Shown here in pieces: positions 53,071-62,609 of a DNA stretch of 64,000 nucleotides. The notes beneath the pieces are model-generated. The model was given only the letters and a program-made list of their open reading frames with translations, searched no databases and was not told the DNA's origin. The position numbers and the translations under genes were made by a program. The stretch comes from Enterococcus larvae (GTDB lineage: Bacteria; Bacillota; Bacilli; Lactobacillales; Enterococcaceae): contig NZ_JAEDXU010000002.1 in NCBI RefSeq assembly GCF_017830045.1, positions 434,001 to 498,000 of the forward strand. Reading direction: 5' to 3'. Positions within the stretch are counted from its first letter, which is position 1; each line of letters opens with the position of its first letter.

Positions 53071-54333
53071 TCACTTAAATCTCTCAGTTTTATACCACTT
53101 TGTTGCGGTCTGTTTATGGAATACGTTCTCCTTGATGTACATGAACATACCGTATGCAGCAACAACCAGCCACATTTGGCTATAAGTTACATACATCAAG
53201 CTGATGACCCCGATATTACGAAGATTCATTTCTCCTTTTTCAGTACTGATGCTTAAAAATGTGCTGAAAATAAACAGGATGACAGCCAATCCCCACAAAG
53301 AATTACTAAAGCCCTGCAGATTCGTATGGGCATATCCGGATACTGATAATACTAAAAAGACATCAGATAAAACTAGTGAGGTCATCAGCAAAAAATAAAT
53401 CGATAAAAAATACAGAATATCAAATCGAATCTTTCTAGCCTTCGGATCAAACAATAGCTTGGCATTTTTTACTATGACATAAATATTCCCTTTGACCCAA
53501 CGAGTTCTTTGTCTGAACCAAACAGAAAGCGTCTGAGGCTCCTGTTCCCAAGTAACAGCCTTCGGTTGAAATTTGATCTTATAACCCATCATATAGATCC
53601 TAAAGCTGATCTCTGTGTCTTCCGCCAGTGCCTTATCATCCCAACCGCCAATTTCTTCGATGATGCTCCTTCGAACGATGAAATTAGTGCCGGGAATCGT
53701 ACAAAGCTTGAAGAGCTGGAATCGGCCAGCCTGAGCCATCCACTGAAAAGCTAATGTCTCAACATTGATAAATTTCGTCAGTATGTTTGTTTCCTTATTT
53801 CTTGTACGAAATTTGCCCACTACTGCGCCGTATTCCTCACTATTGACCAGCTCAGCAACTAAATAACGTAATGCATTAGGTTCGGGAGTATTATCTGCAT
53901 CATAAATTGCAATGACCTCTCCTTTTGCCTGCTTGAAGCCTATATTTAATGCATTCGATTTGCCTTTACCACCAGTGATATTGTCTGTATTGATCACATG
54001 AAGGTTTCGATCAGGATATTCCTTACCTAAATTGTTTAACAGCTCTGCACTATTGTCGCTGGAATTATCATTGATCACGATGATTTCATACTTATCACGA
54101 GGAAAATTAAAATTCAGCAACGCTTCCACCGTTTTTACAATAACGATTCCTTCGTTATGAGCAGGCACCATGATCGTAACAAAAGGCACCTCCTCTTCAT
54201 TCAGCTCAGGCGGATCTTTAGGATCTGTCCGCAGGTAGTAGATATATCCGGCAATAACCAAAATCATGTTAACAATCAACAATGACCAAATAATCAATGT
54301 TGCAGCAAGCATAATGATATCCGTAATTGTCAT
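53071..54333 (-). CDS. BcsA-like processive glycosyltransferase family 2 (PssC-like)
   Basis: The 420-residue membrane synthase has an N-terminal helix (8-33) and a GT2 domain with D89 (INDNS), D145-A-D147, the catalytic base in LAEDTE (D239), and the processivity motif QRTRW (275-279), followed by three or more C-terminal helices. It polymerises a beta-linked hexosamine or hexose and transports it across the membrane. It lacks a PilZ domain, so any c-di-GMP control must come from another subunit. It overlaps the upstream gene by ATGA. Confidence 0.9.
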   Translation of the reverse strand: MTITDIIMLAATLIIWSLLIVNMILVIAGYIYYLRTDPKDPPELNEEEVPFVTIMVPAHNEGIVIVKTVEALLNFNFPRDKYEIIVINDNSSDNSAELLNNLGKEYPDRNLHVINTDNITGGKGKSNALNIGFKQAKGEVIAIYDADNTPEPNALRYLVAELVNSEEYGAVVGKFRTRNKETNILTKFINVETLAFQWMAQAGRFQLFKLCTIPGTNFIVRRSIIEEIGGWDDKALAEDTEISFRIYMMGYKIKFQPKAVTWEQEPQTLSVWFRQRTRWVKGNIYVIVKNAKLLFDPKARKIRFDILYFLSIYFLLMTSLVLSDVFLVLSVSGYAHTNLQGFSNSLWGLAVILFIFSTFLSISTEKGEMNLRNIGVISLMYVTYSQMWLVVAAYGMFMYIKENVFHKQTATKWYKTERFK

Positions 54334-55904
54334 TTTTTATCCCCTCCCTGATTAAAAAATTTTGATTTATAATTGCGATTCCCTTGAATAAACAGAAAAA
54401 CAAGAACAACTAAAACAATTCCTATGAACCAGATGAGTCCTGAGTTGACCCTTCGAAAGAAATTTGCAAACAAACCTTTAAATCCCTCTTTCGGCAACTC
54501 CGGCTGTTCATCTGCTACAAATTGGCTGACTGTCTGTCCATTTAAAACAAGGCGACCGTCAATATATTCAATGTTCTGCGTTTGTGTCTGCACTTGAAAA
54601 TGATAGTTGGCATCATAGTTCTGACCAAAGTCAAACACGCTATTTTCAATTTGTGCCAACGCAACTGCTTCAGCACTTTCATCAACAGGAAAGTCTATTG
54701 CTAAGCTGACAGGAAAAGGAAAGGCATATTCTGTATAATTACTGTTTCGAGCCCATTCGATATTTTCCAGACTTTTTAGCGGTAAAGAATAGAATGCAGT
54801 CTCATAAACCGCAGACCGATTATCCTGTGCACGATAATGGATATTATCCGTTGACGGATTTGCTTCCAGAATAATTGTTTTTCCATAACTCAGTGCATCT
54901 GCTCGATACTGCGTATCCTGATTCCAATATCCCGGTGCGCTGATGCCGATTGGATAAAGACTACCTGATACAAGTAAACTGATCTGCTCCTCCATGATTC
55001 CTCGTAGTGCATGCCCATCATTTAAATCCGCACCGTTTGCTGCGGGAACTTCTAAAAAGAACAATCCGGATTTCTGTGCATTCGCCAATATACCGGTAAA
55101 TACTTGATACGTAAGTAAATCATTGTTTTGCTGTGTACTAGTTGAACTCAGCGCATAATACAAAGCCATTTGATTGATCTTATCTATAAACGCATCAGCA
55201 ACCTTCATATCGTTCAAGGGAGTGAACCCTTTGAATGTCAGCATCGGTTTATACGATTCATTTTCTCCAAGCCATTGTTGAATCAGCTCAGCTGCTTGGA
55301 GGAAGACTGCCCCCTCCGTATCATACATGGGAAGAAATGCTGCCTCTTCCTGTATCACTCCAAATGGATAGCTTTTCTCTTCAATCTCCTGGGCGTGCAG
55401 GGTGCCAAAAATCGTACCGACATCAGTAGCCAGTATCAGGCTTTGATCCTGATAATCCAGCTGCTGTTGGTACTGATTTTTTTGATGATGCAGACTGTAT
55501 TGCCGGTGACTCAGTTGTTTGAAATCGCCGCTGAAGCTCTCTTCTTCATCAGCGGCAACATCCATGCCAATGTGGAGTTTCTTGCCAGTAAACACTGCAC
55601 GATCTTGGATGAATTCCTCAGATCGGATTCCTTTTTCCGACCAGTTTACAAAGGAAATAACCCCTGTATAGATATCCTCGCGTAGTGTGCCTTTCAGATA
55701 GTCCTCATCTTGAACCGTATCCACACGCACACCTAGACTAGTCAATAAACGCTGCAGTGAGTCTACCTTCTCCTCACCAGAATCAGCAAAATTCAAACTA
55801 TCGTATACAAGGAGGACCCGATCAGTGTCTGCCGCCTCGGCCTTTGCTGAAAACAAGACAGTACCTGCAAGGAAACTTAGGAAGACTAGAAATAATTTTC
55901 TCAT
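54330..55904 (-). CDS. Secreted, membrane-anchored protein of the exopolysaccharide operon (PssB position)
   Basis: The 524-residue protein has a signal peptide (about 1-24, ending AEA) and a C-terminal transmembrane helix (about 485-507), so the body is extracellular. It begins VLLVYDSLNFADSGE, a Rossmann-like beginning seen in some extracellular carbohydrate-active or DUF2334-like proteins. No clear catalytic residues are recognised. Its position equals that of pssB in Listeria, for which a role in polymer modification has been assumed. It overlaps both neighbours by 4 nt, so strict cotranslation is likely. Confidence 0.7.
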   Translation of the reverse strand: MRKLFLVFLSFLAGTVLFSAKAEAADTDRVLLVYDSLNFADSGEEKVDSLQRLLTSLGVRVDTVQDEDYLKGTLREDIYTGVISFVNWSEKGIRSEEFIQDRAVFTGKKLHIGMDVAADEEESFSGDFKQLSHRQYSLHHQKNQYQQQLDYQDQSLILATDVGTIFGTLHAQEIEEKSYPFGVIQEEAAFLPMYDTEGAVFLQAAELIQQWLGENESYKPMLTFKGFTPLNDMKVADAFIDKINQMALYYALSSTSTQQNNDLLTYQVFTGILANAQKSGLFFLEVPAANGADLNDGHALRGIMEEQISLLVSGSLYPIGISAPGYWNQDTQYRADALSYGKTIILEANPSTDNIHYRAQDNRSAVYETAFYSLPLKSLENIEWARNSNYTEYAFPFPVSLAIDFPVDESAEAVALAQIENSVFDFGQNYDANYHFQVQTQTQNIEYIDGRLVLNGQTVSQFVADEQPELPKEGFKGLFANFFRRVNSGLIWFIGIVLVVLVFLFIQGNRNYKSKFFNQGGDKK

Positions 55905-57370
55905 TCAACAGACCTCCTTTCATCAGACCAAAAACGACCGCCCAGCATATCTGTGATGAAAATCAAAAGAATCAAGTCAAAATAAACAGATGTCAAGAAC
56001 AAATGTCGTGTAAAATCTGCATCGCCTGTGTAAATCACAGCAACAATGAACGTCATGAAAAAATTAACGAATAGACCGAGTATGATAAAGAAGCGGAAAC
56101 ATAGCCAACGTTCCTTCTTTCTAAGTCCTTGATAAAAACCGATCCCGTAAACAAATAAAATCACAGCTGCCAGAAGTAAGAAAAAACCAAAGTTCTTTGG
56201 AAAAGCTGCTGCTTTGATTTGACTGAACAATGCAAAAAAATGCGTTTTTTGCCCAGCCTCCCTACTATCCTTCTCTAAATAATTCCCCAACTCATTAGGC
56301 TTCACTAGATACATGTCCTGTACTCCTAATGTTAGGAGCTTCGATAGTTCCTGCGGATTAAGCAAATAGGAAGCTGTGATCCACAAATAATTGGTTTGGT
56401 TGATCAGATCTGCTTTAAGGGTTTCCGAGCTCAGAGGTACAGGTGAGAATTCATCATAATAGCTGGTACCTCTAAGCAAACTATACTGAGGGTTCACATC
56501 CCCTTCGGCGAGTATTTCTTCCGGGGAGTCAGCGTTTAGATTCAGCCCTCTATTCACACTATGATAAACATCGCGGTCATAGGTAATATCCGGCGTCAGT
56601 GCGTATAGTGTTACAAACATCCCAGTTAAACCTAGAACTGTCGCGATCAACGTGAGCTGCTGCGTACGATTCGACAAATATGTCAACAAGCCTGCTGCTG
56701 CAATCACAACACCGATTATCAAAAATAGAAACTGCCGATATGCTCCAATAAAGACAAGAACAGAAACAAGCATGCAGATCGAAAAGCCATACACACTTGT
56801 CTTCACTCTGAAAAAGTAGAAAAGAACAGCAGCAAAATACAGCAGCCCAATATATGCAGCCGCTTCAGGATAAAACGAATTAAAATAGATGATGTACATC
56901 CCATCGCCAAACATGAATCCGAGAATCACAGCAGAAATGTATCCTCGACTTTTCTTCATCCCAAATGTCAGTGCACGTGTCAGTAAATAAATTGCCGGTA
57001 ATAAAGCTGCCAGATAAACCAATCCTAAAAAGCGAAGATCAAACAGACTGCTGCTGAAAAATAGTTTGTTCAGCCAAATCGCAACTGTGATGAACAGCTG
57101 ACCTGTAGATAAAAAACCAGTAGTTGTCTCATTATAGAATTGTCGGATACCATAGATATTTTGAAAATAGCTATTGTACTGATAGTTATCTGGATTTTGA
57201 ATATATAAATCATTTGAATTAAGAATCATGAAATAATCACCATTATCTGCCAGTCCGTTGATTGGCGGAACAAACAACAGTAAAATTGCTGGTATCCCAA
57301 CAATCAATACAGCCAGCCAAGCCGGCGATATATAGCGACTCAACGAGTTCACAAAATTTCTGACCTTCAT
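55901..57370 (-). CDS. Multi-pass membrane glycosyltransferase-like protein (WsfD/PssA-like)
   Basis: The 489-residue protein has about ten to twelve transmembrane helices. The first external loop carries PPINGLADNGDYFMILNSND; an acidic residue in the first loop is typical of GT-C transferases and of the WsfD family. It probably adds a side-chain sugar from a lipid-linked donor to the polymer outside the membrane. In Listeria the polymer carries galactose side groups, which would be one candidate. Second gene in the operon, 21 nt after the GH8 gene. Confidence 0.7.
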   Translation of the reverse strand: MKVRNFVNSLSRYISPAWLAVLIVGIPAILLLFVPPINGLADNGDYFMILNSNDLYIQNPDNYQYNSYFQNIYGIRQFYNETTTGFLSTGQLFITVAIWLNKLFFSSSLFDLRFLGLVYLAALLPAIYLLTRALTFGMKKSRGYISAVILGFMFGDGMYIIYFNSFYPEAAAYIGLLYFAAVLFYFFRVKTSVYGFSICMLVSVLVFIGAYRQFLFLIIGVVIAAAGLLTYLSNRTQQLTLIATVLGLTGMFVTLYALTPDITYDRDVYHSVNRGLNLNADSPEEILAEGDVNPQYSLLRGTSYYDEFSPVPLSSETLKADLINQTNYLWITASYLLNPQELSKLLTLGVQDMYLVKPNELGNYLEKDSREAGQKTHFFALFSQIKAAAFPKNFGFFLLLAAVILFVYGIGFYQGLRKKERWLCFRFFIILGLFVNFFMTFIVAVIYTGDADFTRHLFLTSVYFDLILLIFITDMLGGRFWSDERRSVE

Positions 57371-57391
57371 TGTTGCCCCCTCATTTCCCCA

Positions 57392-58561
57392 TTAAAACCC
57401 ATAGGCTAAAAGTGCCATTAAATTATTAAACGAGTACACTTCCTTTGTAAGCGGATCGCCAATGCCCCCATAAAGAACATTTGTAGCATCCATTGTCTGA
57501 AAATTTTCCAAAACTGATAGGGCTTGTGTATACAGCTCATCATCATTGGTAAAATACCCAATCAGTGCTGCTATTGCGTAGCTGGCCGCTGATTGATTTT
57601 TATCCACTGGATTGCCATTCAAATCGTAAGCATTGAATAGTGTTCCTTTTGCAACGTGCTCTTTCACAAATTCCAAACTGTTTGGATCTGCTTCTCCGAT
57701 TTCTGCCAAATAGCGGATCGTTAATAAGGATTCAATGATATTTATATTGTCTCCATCCAAATATTTCTCTGATTTATAGCTGTATCTCTGGTGATATAAC
57801 GGAAATTCATCAGAAATATAGCCGTTTTTAGCGATATTCACTTGGTATTGCAGGTATTTCGCATCAATATCATGCAGCTGATACAGATAACTCAGCGTTC
57901 TGTAATCCAAATAGAAGAGAGAAATTTCCTGAGATTTCTCATCATTTTTCACATCGTAAAAATCAATCAATAATCCATCATTTGTGGAATGTTGAATAAA
58001 TTTTTCAGTAAAATCCTGAATGTCCTCATCATAGTCAGTGGTATCAAAATTAGCCTTTGCTATAATCAACGCCCGAAAAATACGCAGATCATCCAAGCTG
58101 GCATTAACATCATATTTGACACCCTTATCCGTTACCCGGTAGCTGAATTGCGTACCATCATAGAAAGTATCCACTGTTCTTTTATAAAAGACATCAAACC
58201 GCCCTTTTGTATCTTTAGCTGCAAGATCCAGAAGATACAGGCCGGCCGATTCACTTAATAAATCATGACCTGTGGCAACATTTTGCTGTTCTTCATTAGG
58301 CAGATAATTTGTGATGATATTGCCGTCCTTCATCAGTTTCTGCTGAATAAATGTTTTCAGCAGTGATCTGCGATTTTGAATTTCTTCATTGGATCGCCCA
58401 AAGGTCAATAGAAAATCCTCCGGTTTACTGGTCATCATATTTTTCACACCCTCATCGATTGACGGGACCTCTATTGTTGTTTTTTGGTTGCTGTGCCAAA
58501 AAAAGAAGCCTCCTGCCCCTACTAACACAACAATAATAAGAAGCATTATACGCTTTTTCAT
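57392..58561 (-). CDS. GH8-family glycoside hydrolase, membrane-anchored (PssZ/BcsZ-like)
   Basis: The 389-residue protein has an N-terminal signal anchor (about 4-22) and an (alpha/alpha)6 domain of GH8 type. E104 in LLSESAGLYLL fits the proton donor, and the DD in ASLDDLRIF (157-158) the catalytic base region. BcsZ-like hydrolases are normal companions of synthase-dependent polymers and trim or release the chain; Listeria PssZ degrades the Pss polymer. It is the first gene of the operon with its own promoter. Confidence 0.8.
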   Translation of the reverse strand: MKKRIMLLIIVVLVGAGGFFFWHSNQKTTIEVPSIDEGVKNMMTSKPEDFLLTFGRSNEEIQNRRSLLKTFIQQKLMKDGNIITNYLPNEEQQNVATGHDLLSESAGLYLLDLAAKDTKGRFDVFYKRTVDTFYDGTQFSYRVTDKGVKYDVNASLDDLRIFRALIIAKANFDTTDYDEDIQDFTEKFIQHSTNDGLLIDFYDVKNDEKSQEISLFYLDYRTLSYLYQLHDIDAKYLQYQVNIAKNGYISDEFPLYHQRYSYKSEKYLDGDNINIIESLLTIRYLAEIGEADPNSLEFVKEHVAKGTLFNAYDLNGNPVDKNQSAASYAIAALIGYFTNDDELYTQALSVLENFQTMDATNVLYGGIGDPLTKEVYSFNNLMALLAYGF

Positions 58562-58592
58562 AATTCCTCATACCTTCACAATATTTTTCTTC

Positions 58593-58622
58593 ATTCTACA
58601 ATCTTGTGTTCTTTTTTACCAA
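58593..58622 (-). promoter_or_regulatory. Promoter of the exopolysaccharide operon
   Basis: On the minus strand TTGGTA (58617-58622) and TAGAAT (58593-58598) are separated by 18 nt, about 30 nt ahead of the GH8 start codon. No clear operator or riboswitch is seen in the short leader. The region upstream (58623-58716) holds no gene. Confidence 0.5.
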
Positions 58623-58716
58623 TGAAAGCCCCTGACATACCACGTAAAACAAAGTGCAGAGAGCACATCTCCGAAAAATAATTTAACTGTTAAGGAAAAA
58701 ATCTTGTCATCTTTTA

Positions 58717-58745
58717 TTGCAATGACCGAAGGGATTCGGTATAAT
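58717..58745 (+). promoter_or_regulatory. Promoter of rpsT
   Basis: TTGCAA (58717-58722) and TATAAT (58740-58745) are separated by 17 nt; the leader is about 60 nt. Confidence 0.7.
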
Positions 58746-58811
58746 GATTACTGTTGAATTACATTTTGGATACCCAATATGTAAGACCTTATTTTATCGG
58801 AGGTGAAAGAA

Positions 58812-59066
58812 ATGCCAAATATTGAATCTGCAATCAAACGTGTACGTACTTCTGCAAACGCGAATGCTAAAAATTCATCTCAAACAAACGCTATGCGTAC
58901 AGCTATCAAGAAATTTGAAGAAGCTGTAGCTGCTGGAGCTGACAATGTAGATGCACTTTATAAAGACGCTGTAAAAGCTGTTGATATGGCTGAAACTAAA
59001 GGTTTAATCCATAAAAACAAAGCGAACCGCGATAAATCTCGCTTAAGCAAACAATTAGCTAAATAA
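58812..59066 (+). CDS. rpsT: 30S ribosomal protein S20
   Basis: The 84-residue basic helical protein begins [20 protein letters not shown], typical of Firmicute S20, and binds 16S rRNA during 30S assembly. The ATG at 58812 follows GGAGGTGA at normal spacing, so the frame's earlier GTG is not used. It stands alone, divergent from the exopolysaccharide operon and convergent with holA. Confidence 0.97.
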   Translation: MPNIESAIKRVRTSANANAKNSSQTNAMRTAIKKFEEAVAAGADNVDALYKDAVKAVDMAETKGLIHKNKANRDKSRLSKQLAK

Positions 59067-59076
59067 TTGACCTTTT

Positions 59077-59105
59077 AGAAGCTGACAGCTGTCAGCTTCT
59101 TTTTT
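59077..59105 (+). terminator. Terminator of rpsT
   Basis: AGAAGCTGACAG and CTGTCAGCTTCT form a perfect stem followed by a T-run. Confidence 0.9.
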
Positions 59106-59112
59106 GTACAAA

Positions 59113-59150
59113 AAAACGGATGTGGTGATCAGTCGATCACACATCCGTTT
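59113..59150 (-). terminator. Terminator of the com-holA strand
   Basis: On the minus strand AAACGGATGTG and CACATCCGTTT, extended by GATC pairs, form a stem followed by a T-run. It is past the holA stop. Confidence 0.8.
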
Positions 59151-59193
59151 ACTATTTCCTTCTACTGATTGTATCTTCCATGCTCATCTCTTG

Positions 59194-60231
59194 TCAGCTT
59201 GGCTGCTTTGTCTGCCCTGATATTTTGAGAATGAACAACTCAAACAGCAGCTCTTTATCCATTTTCCCAGTTTTTACGATAAAATCATTTTCTACAAGCT
59301 CATCAAAAATTTTCTCTAATCGCGCCAGTTCAAACCGTTTGCTTTGCTGCAGTCCAAGTTTGATCCGATAAGGATGGACCTTTAACGCTTCAGCTATATT
59401 TGCCTGCTGATACCCAAGCTGGCTTAGAATCTTGATTTGCAGCAAAAGGCGTATTTGACTTAGTAAAATTGCTGAAAGCTTGATTGTTTCTTCTCCCTGC
59501 AGTAATAAGTCCTCATACGTCTGTAATGCTTTCCCGCTATTTCCTGAAAGGATTTCTGAGCTCAAATCAAACACATTGTGCTCCAAAGACTTTGGAACCA
59601 GCGCTTCAACAGTAGATAGAAGGATTCTTTTTTCATCAGAAGAAAACAAATAGAGCTTCTGCAGTTCCCCCATGATTTTAGTTAGTTGAAAATCTGACAA
59701 ATGCAATAACAGGTCAAATGCCTTAGGTTCTATTTCGTATCCTTCACTTTGGATTGATTGCTGAACATAGCTTCTTAATGCCTTATCGTCCATAGGAGAA
59801 ACGTCCACAACAGCTGCTGTTTTCTTTAAGAGCTTCGTTACTTTTTTTCTTTCATCAAGCTTTTCCACACTTGCATGAAAAACTAATATAGTCGATTCTG
59901 ATGGCTGCTCTAAGTAATCTGTCAGCTCCTTGATATCATGCTCAATTCCATTATTTTTTTTCTCACTAGTTAGAAAATAAGGATTCTCAACAAAGACCAA
60001 ACGATGGTCACCAAAAAAGGGCAGCGTTTCTGCCTCTGCCAAAGCAACAGAGAGAGAGACCTCTTCCATATCGTATGAAGTCACATTAAACTCATCGTCT
60101 CCCGATTCAAAAAGCTGAGACAGCAGTTCTGTCTTAAACAGCTCGCTTAAATATATCTCGGTTCCTAAAACCAGATATATCGGAGCGATTTTCTTTTCTC
60201 TGATTTCTTTCAATACTGTCTGCAAACTCAA
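59194..60231 (-). CDS. holA: DNA polymerase III delta subunit HolA
   Basis: The delta subunit opens the beta clamp within the clamp loader. The 345-residue product starts with the family-typical IAPIYLVLGTEIYLSE and has the three-domain AAA+-like layout (ILVFHASVEKLDERKK; MGELQKLYLF; LLLQGEETIKLSAILLSQIR). TTG at 60231 is the start, behind AGAGGG. It follows comEC by 50 nt, a common order in Firmicutes. Confidence 0.93.
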   Translation of the reverse strand: MSLQTVLKEIREKKIAPIYLVLGTEIYLSELFKTELLSQLFESGDDEFNVTSYDMEEVSLSVALAEAETLPFFGDHRLVFVENPYFLTSEKKNNGIEHDIKELTDYLEQPSESTILVFHASVEKLDERKKVTKLLKKTAAVVDVSPMDDKALRSYVQQSIQSEGYEIEPKAFDLLLHLSDFQLTKIMGELQKLYLFSSDEKRILLSTVEALVPKSLEHNVFDLSSEILSGNSGKALQTYEDLLLQGEETIKLSAILLSQIRLLLQIKILSQLGYQQANIAEALKVHPYRIKLGLQQSKRFELARLEKIFDELVENDFIVKTGKMDKELLFELFILKISGQTKQPS

Positions 60232-60281
60232 TTTGATCCCTCTTTTCTCCTATTCATCCTACCATTACTACCAGACAAAAT

Positions 60282-62609
60282 CTAGTCAGAATCTAAAATA
60301 GTCTTCACATCAGAAATAGGCAGAAACGGCGACCACTCGTAGTAGATCATCCCTTCCTGATCCGTCCTGAAAATCTCCACATCATTCTCTTCTAATGTCT
60401 GTATGGTATCTTCGTGGGGATGGCCAAATCGGTTATTCCTGCCACAGGAAATGATGGCTTGAGTCGGTTCTACTGTCTCAATGAACGTTTTGCTGCTTGA
60501 TGTCCTGCTACCATGATGGCCAACCTTTAGAATGTCAACAGGCAGCTTCGGATACTTTCTTACCAGCTCAGCTTCTCCTTCAGCCTCTAGGTCTCCTGTG
60601 AATAAAAAATGTGCAGCTGCTATCTCTGTATGAAGCACCAATGAATCGTTATTCTCCCCTTTTCCGGCAGTTGAAGGTGCCAAAACATTCAATTGAAAAA
60701 AGCTATCGATTTTCTGCCCTGCAAGTAACCGATAAAAGCTGGTCCCTTTTTCAGACAGTTGTTGAATCACTGCCCTAAACTGTGAATCCAGTTCTGCTCC
60801 TTCCGGAAAATAAACAGCCGTAATAAATATTTTCTCACTGATCGACAGCAAATCGCCCATATGATCTGTATCAGAATGAGTGATAAACACCTTATCAAGC
60901 TTTTTTATCCCTCTACTTTTCAAAAAAGGAATGACTGTGTATTCCGCATTGCTTTTTTGATTCTGGCGTACTTTCCACTCTTCTTTTGAAAACATGAGTT
61001 TTCCACCAGTATCTATTAGTATTGCCTCTTGGTGGAAAGGTGCTTGAATCAATATGCTGTCCCCCTGTCCTACATCTATGTAGGCGACGATTCCCAACTG
61101 CAGAACATATTTTTGACCCGCAAAAAGCAGCAGAAAACCTAACAATAGAACTGAGCGCTTCCAATTCACAGCCAAGTCGTTTACAATCAGAAAAATCAAT
61201 AACAGCTCTGCCAAAAAAAGCCAAACTGGAATCTGACCAGTTACGACAGAAAAATGATTCACTTCTCCTAAGAAATGAAAACAAGATGTCAGATAGCGTA
61301 AGGCATATTCAAAGAGAGGTTCAATAGGAGATGTATAAATTAAAAAGGAAGATATAAAGATGATTGTCAGTGCAGGCAACAGTATTTTTTCAAAAAAAGG
61401 GACCAGTAAGAATGTCAAAAAAATCCCTATCGGTTGCCATTCATGGGTAGTAACAGCTACCAGCGGTAATGTAAGCAATGACAATACCGCAGAAAAGCAG
61501 AAGGTTTGTACGATTGGTTGATGGATGCGATTTAAAGGAGGACGGATAAACATGATAAAGAAGGAAAGAAAGTAGCTATACTGCCCAGCTAAAGAAAATA
61601 GCGTATAGGGATCGAGGACTATTGCAAAGAAGATGGTCAAGCTCCATACATCTAAAGGAGACCATGTCAGCTGAAATTTCCGGCCAACAGCAGATAGGTT
61701 GTTTTGGAGCAATGCACGGAGAACACTGATTGAAAAACCAGTCAATCCGGCAAATGCAAAAGAAATCAAGAGCTGCAGCCAGAAATACTGTTCCAAGCTC
61801 ACACCCAGCCTCAATGCTGTAAAACGAAACAACTGCAAAAAGAACAGGACATGCATACCAGATAAGCTGAATAAATGAAGAATGCCCAGGTGATTGAAGG
61901 TATCTGTCAGCTCAGCATCATTACTGCGTTCTCCGAACAATAAAATTTGACTATATGTGACAGTAGTATCAGAAAATCGCTGCTCACAATACAGAAGCAA
62001 TCGCTTCCTAATCAATGTGAGCTGAGCAGGAATATCATATAATGGACTATTCTCAGGTTTCAGCTTATGAATTTTTTCGATTGTCAGGATTTGGTTGATA
62101 CGCTTGATACTAAGCGTTTCTCGATAATCAAAGCCATTTAGATTCGTCCTTGGCAAAGGTCGATCTAGCGTTCCCGATATAACCGCCATAAGTGTGCTGT
62201 CACGATGCTTCCACTCCTGCTGTTCCTGTTCTGTGGAAAGCTGATAAAACGCTCGTACACGCTGCTTCAGCCCGTTAGAGTGAACAGTCCCTTCCAGCTG
62301 TAAAACATCACCATTTACATGAATCTTATCTGCCTGTATTTGTAACTTGGCTTCACTGATCGGTCCTGAAGATTCAACCTCCTGTTCTTCTCTTAAATAG
62401 AGAGTTAATAAAAATGGCAACAGAAAAAAACTGAACAGAAAACCGGAAGTGATAACTCTTCGATTTCCTGTTCGAAGAAGCCGGATCAGAGTAAAGAGAC
62501 AGAAGATCACGGTAATACTGTTCATGTGTAAGATCAGACAATTAACAGCTACGGCAAAAGCTGTAGGAAAAATCCAAACGTTACTCAGTTCCAGAAGGTG
62601 GGTTCTCAA
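60282..62609 (-). CDS. comEC: Competence protein ComEC/Rec2, DNA uptake channel
   Basis: ComEC forms the membrane channel that brings single-stranded DNA into the cell. The 775-residue protein is full length: N-terminal helices with an OB-like external domain (DVLQLEGTVHSNG), the competence core (LFSLSGMHVLFFLQLF), and a C-terminal metallo-beta-lactamase domain with FITHSDTDHMGD and KVGHHGSRTSS. The start appears to be TTG 62609, overlapping the end of comEB by 29 nt; an ATG 30 codons later is less likely. The gene looks intact. Confidence 0.92.
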   Translation of the reverse strand: MRTHLLELSNVWIFPTAFAVAVNCLILHMNSITVIFCLFTLIRLLRTGNRRVITSGFLFSFFLLPFLLTLYLREEQEVESSGPISEAKLQIQADKIHVNGDVLQLEGTVHSNGLKQRVRAFYQLSTEQEQQEWKHRDSTLMAVISGTLDRPLPRTNLNGFDYRETLSIKRINQILTIEKIHKLKPENSPLYDIPAQLTLIRKRLLLYCEQRFSDTTVTYSQILLFGERSNDAELTDTFNHLGILHLFSLSGMHVLFFLQLFRFTALRLGVSLEQYFWLQLLISFAFAGLTGFSISVLRALLQNNLSAVGRKFQLTWSPLDVWSLTIFFAIVLDPYTLFSLAGQYSYFLSFFIMFIRPPLNRIHQPIVQTFCFSAVLSLLTLPLVAVTTHEWQPIGIFLTFLLVPFFEKILLPALTIIFISSFLIYTSPIEPLFEYALRYLTSCFHFLGEVNHFSVVTGQIPVWLFLAELLLIFLIVNDLAVNWKRSVLLLGFLLLFAGQKYVLQLGIVAYIDVGQGDSILIQAPFHQEAILIDTGGKLMFSKEEWKVRQNQKSNAEYTVIPFLKSRGIKKLDKVFITHSDTDHMGDLLSISEKIFITAVYFPEGAELDSQFRAVIQQLSEKGTSFYRLLAGQKIDSFFQLNVLAPSTAGKGENNDSLVLHTEIAAAHFLFTGDLEAEGEAELVRKYPKLPVDILKVGHHGSRTSSSKTFIETVEPTQAIISCGRNNRFGHPHEDTIQTLEENDVEIFRTDQEGMIYYEWSPFLPISDVKTILDSD

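Noticed and set aside
53071-54333. c-di-GMP-binding PilZ domain in the synthase
   Set aside because: The protein ends after its C-terminal helices at residue 420; there is no room or motif for PilZ.
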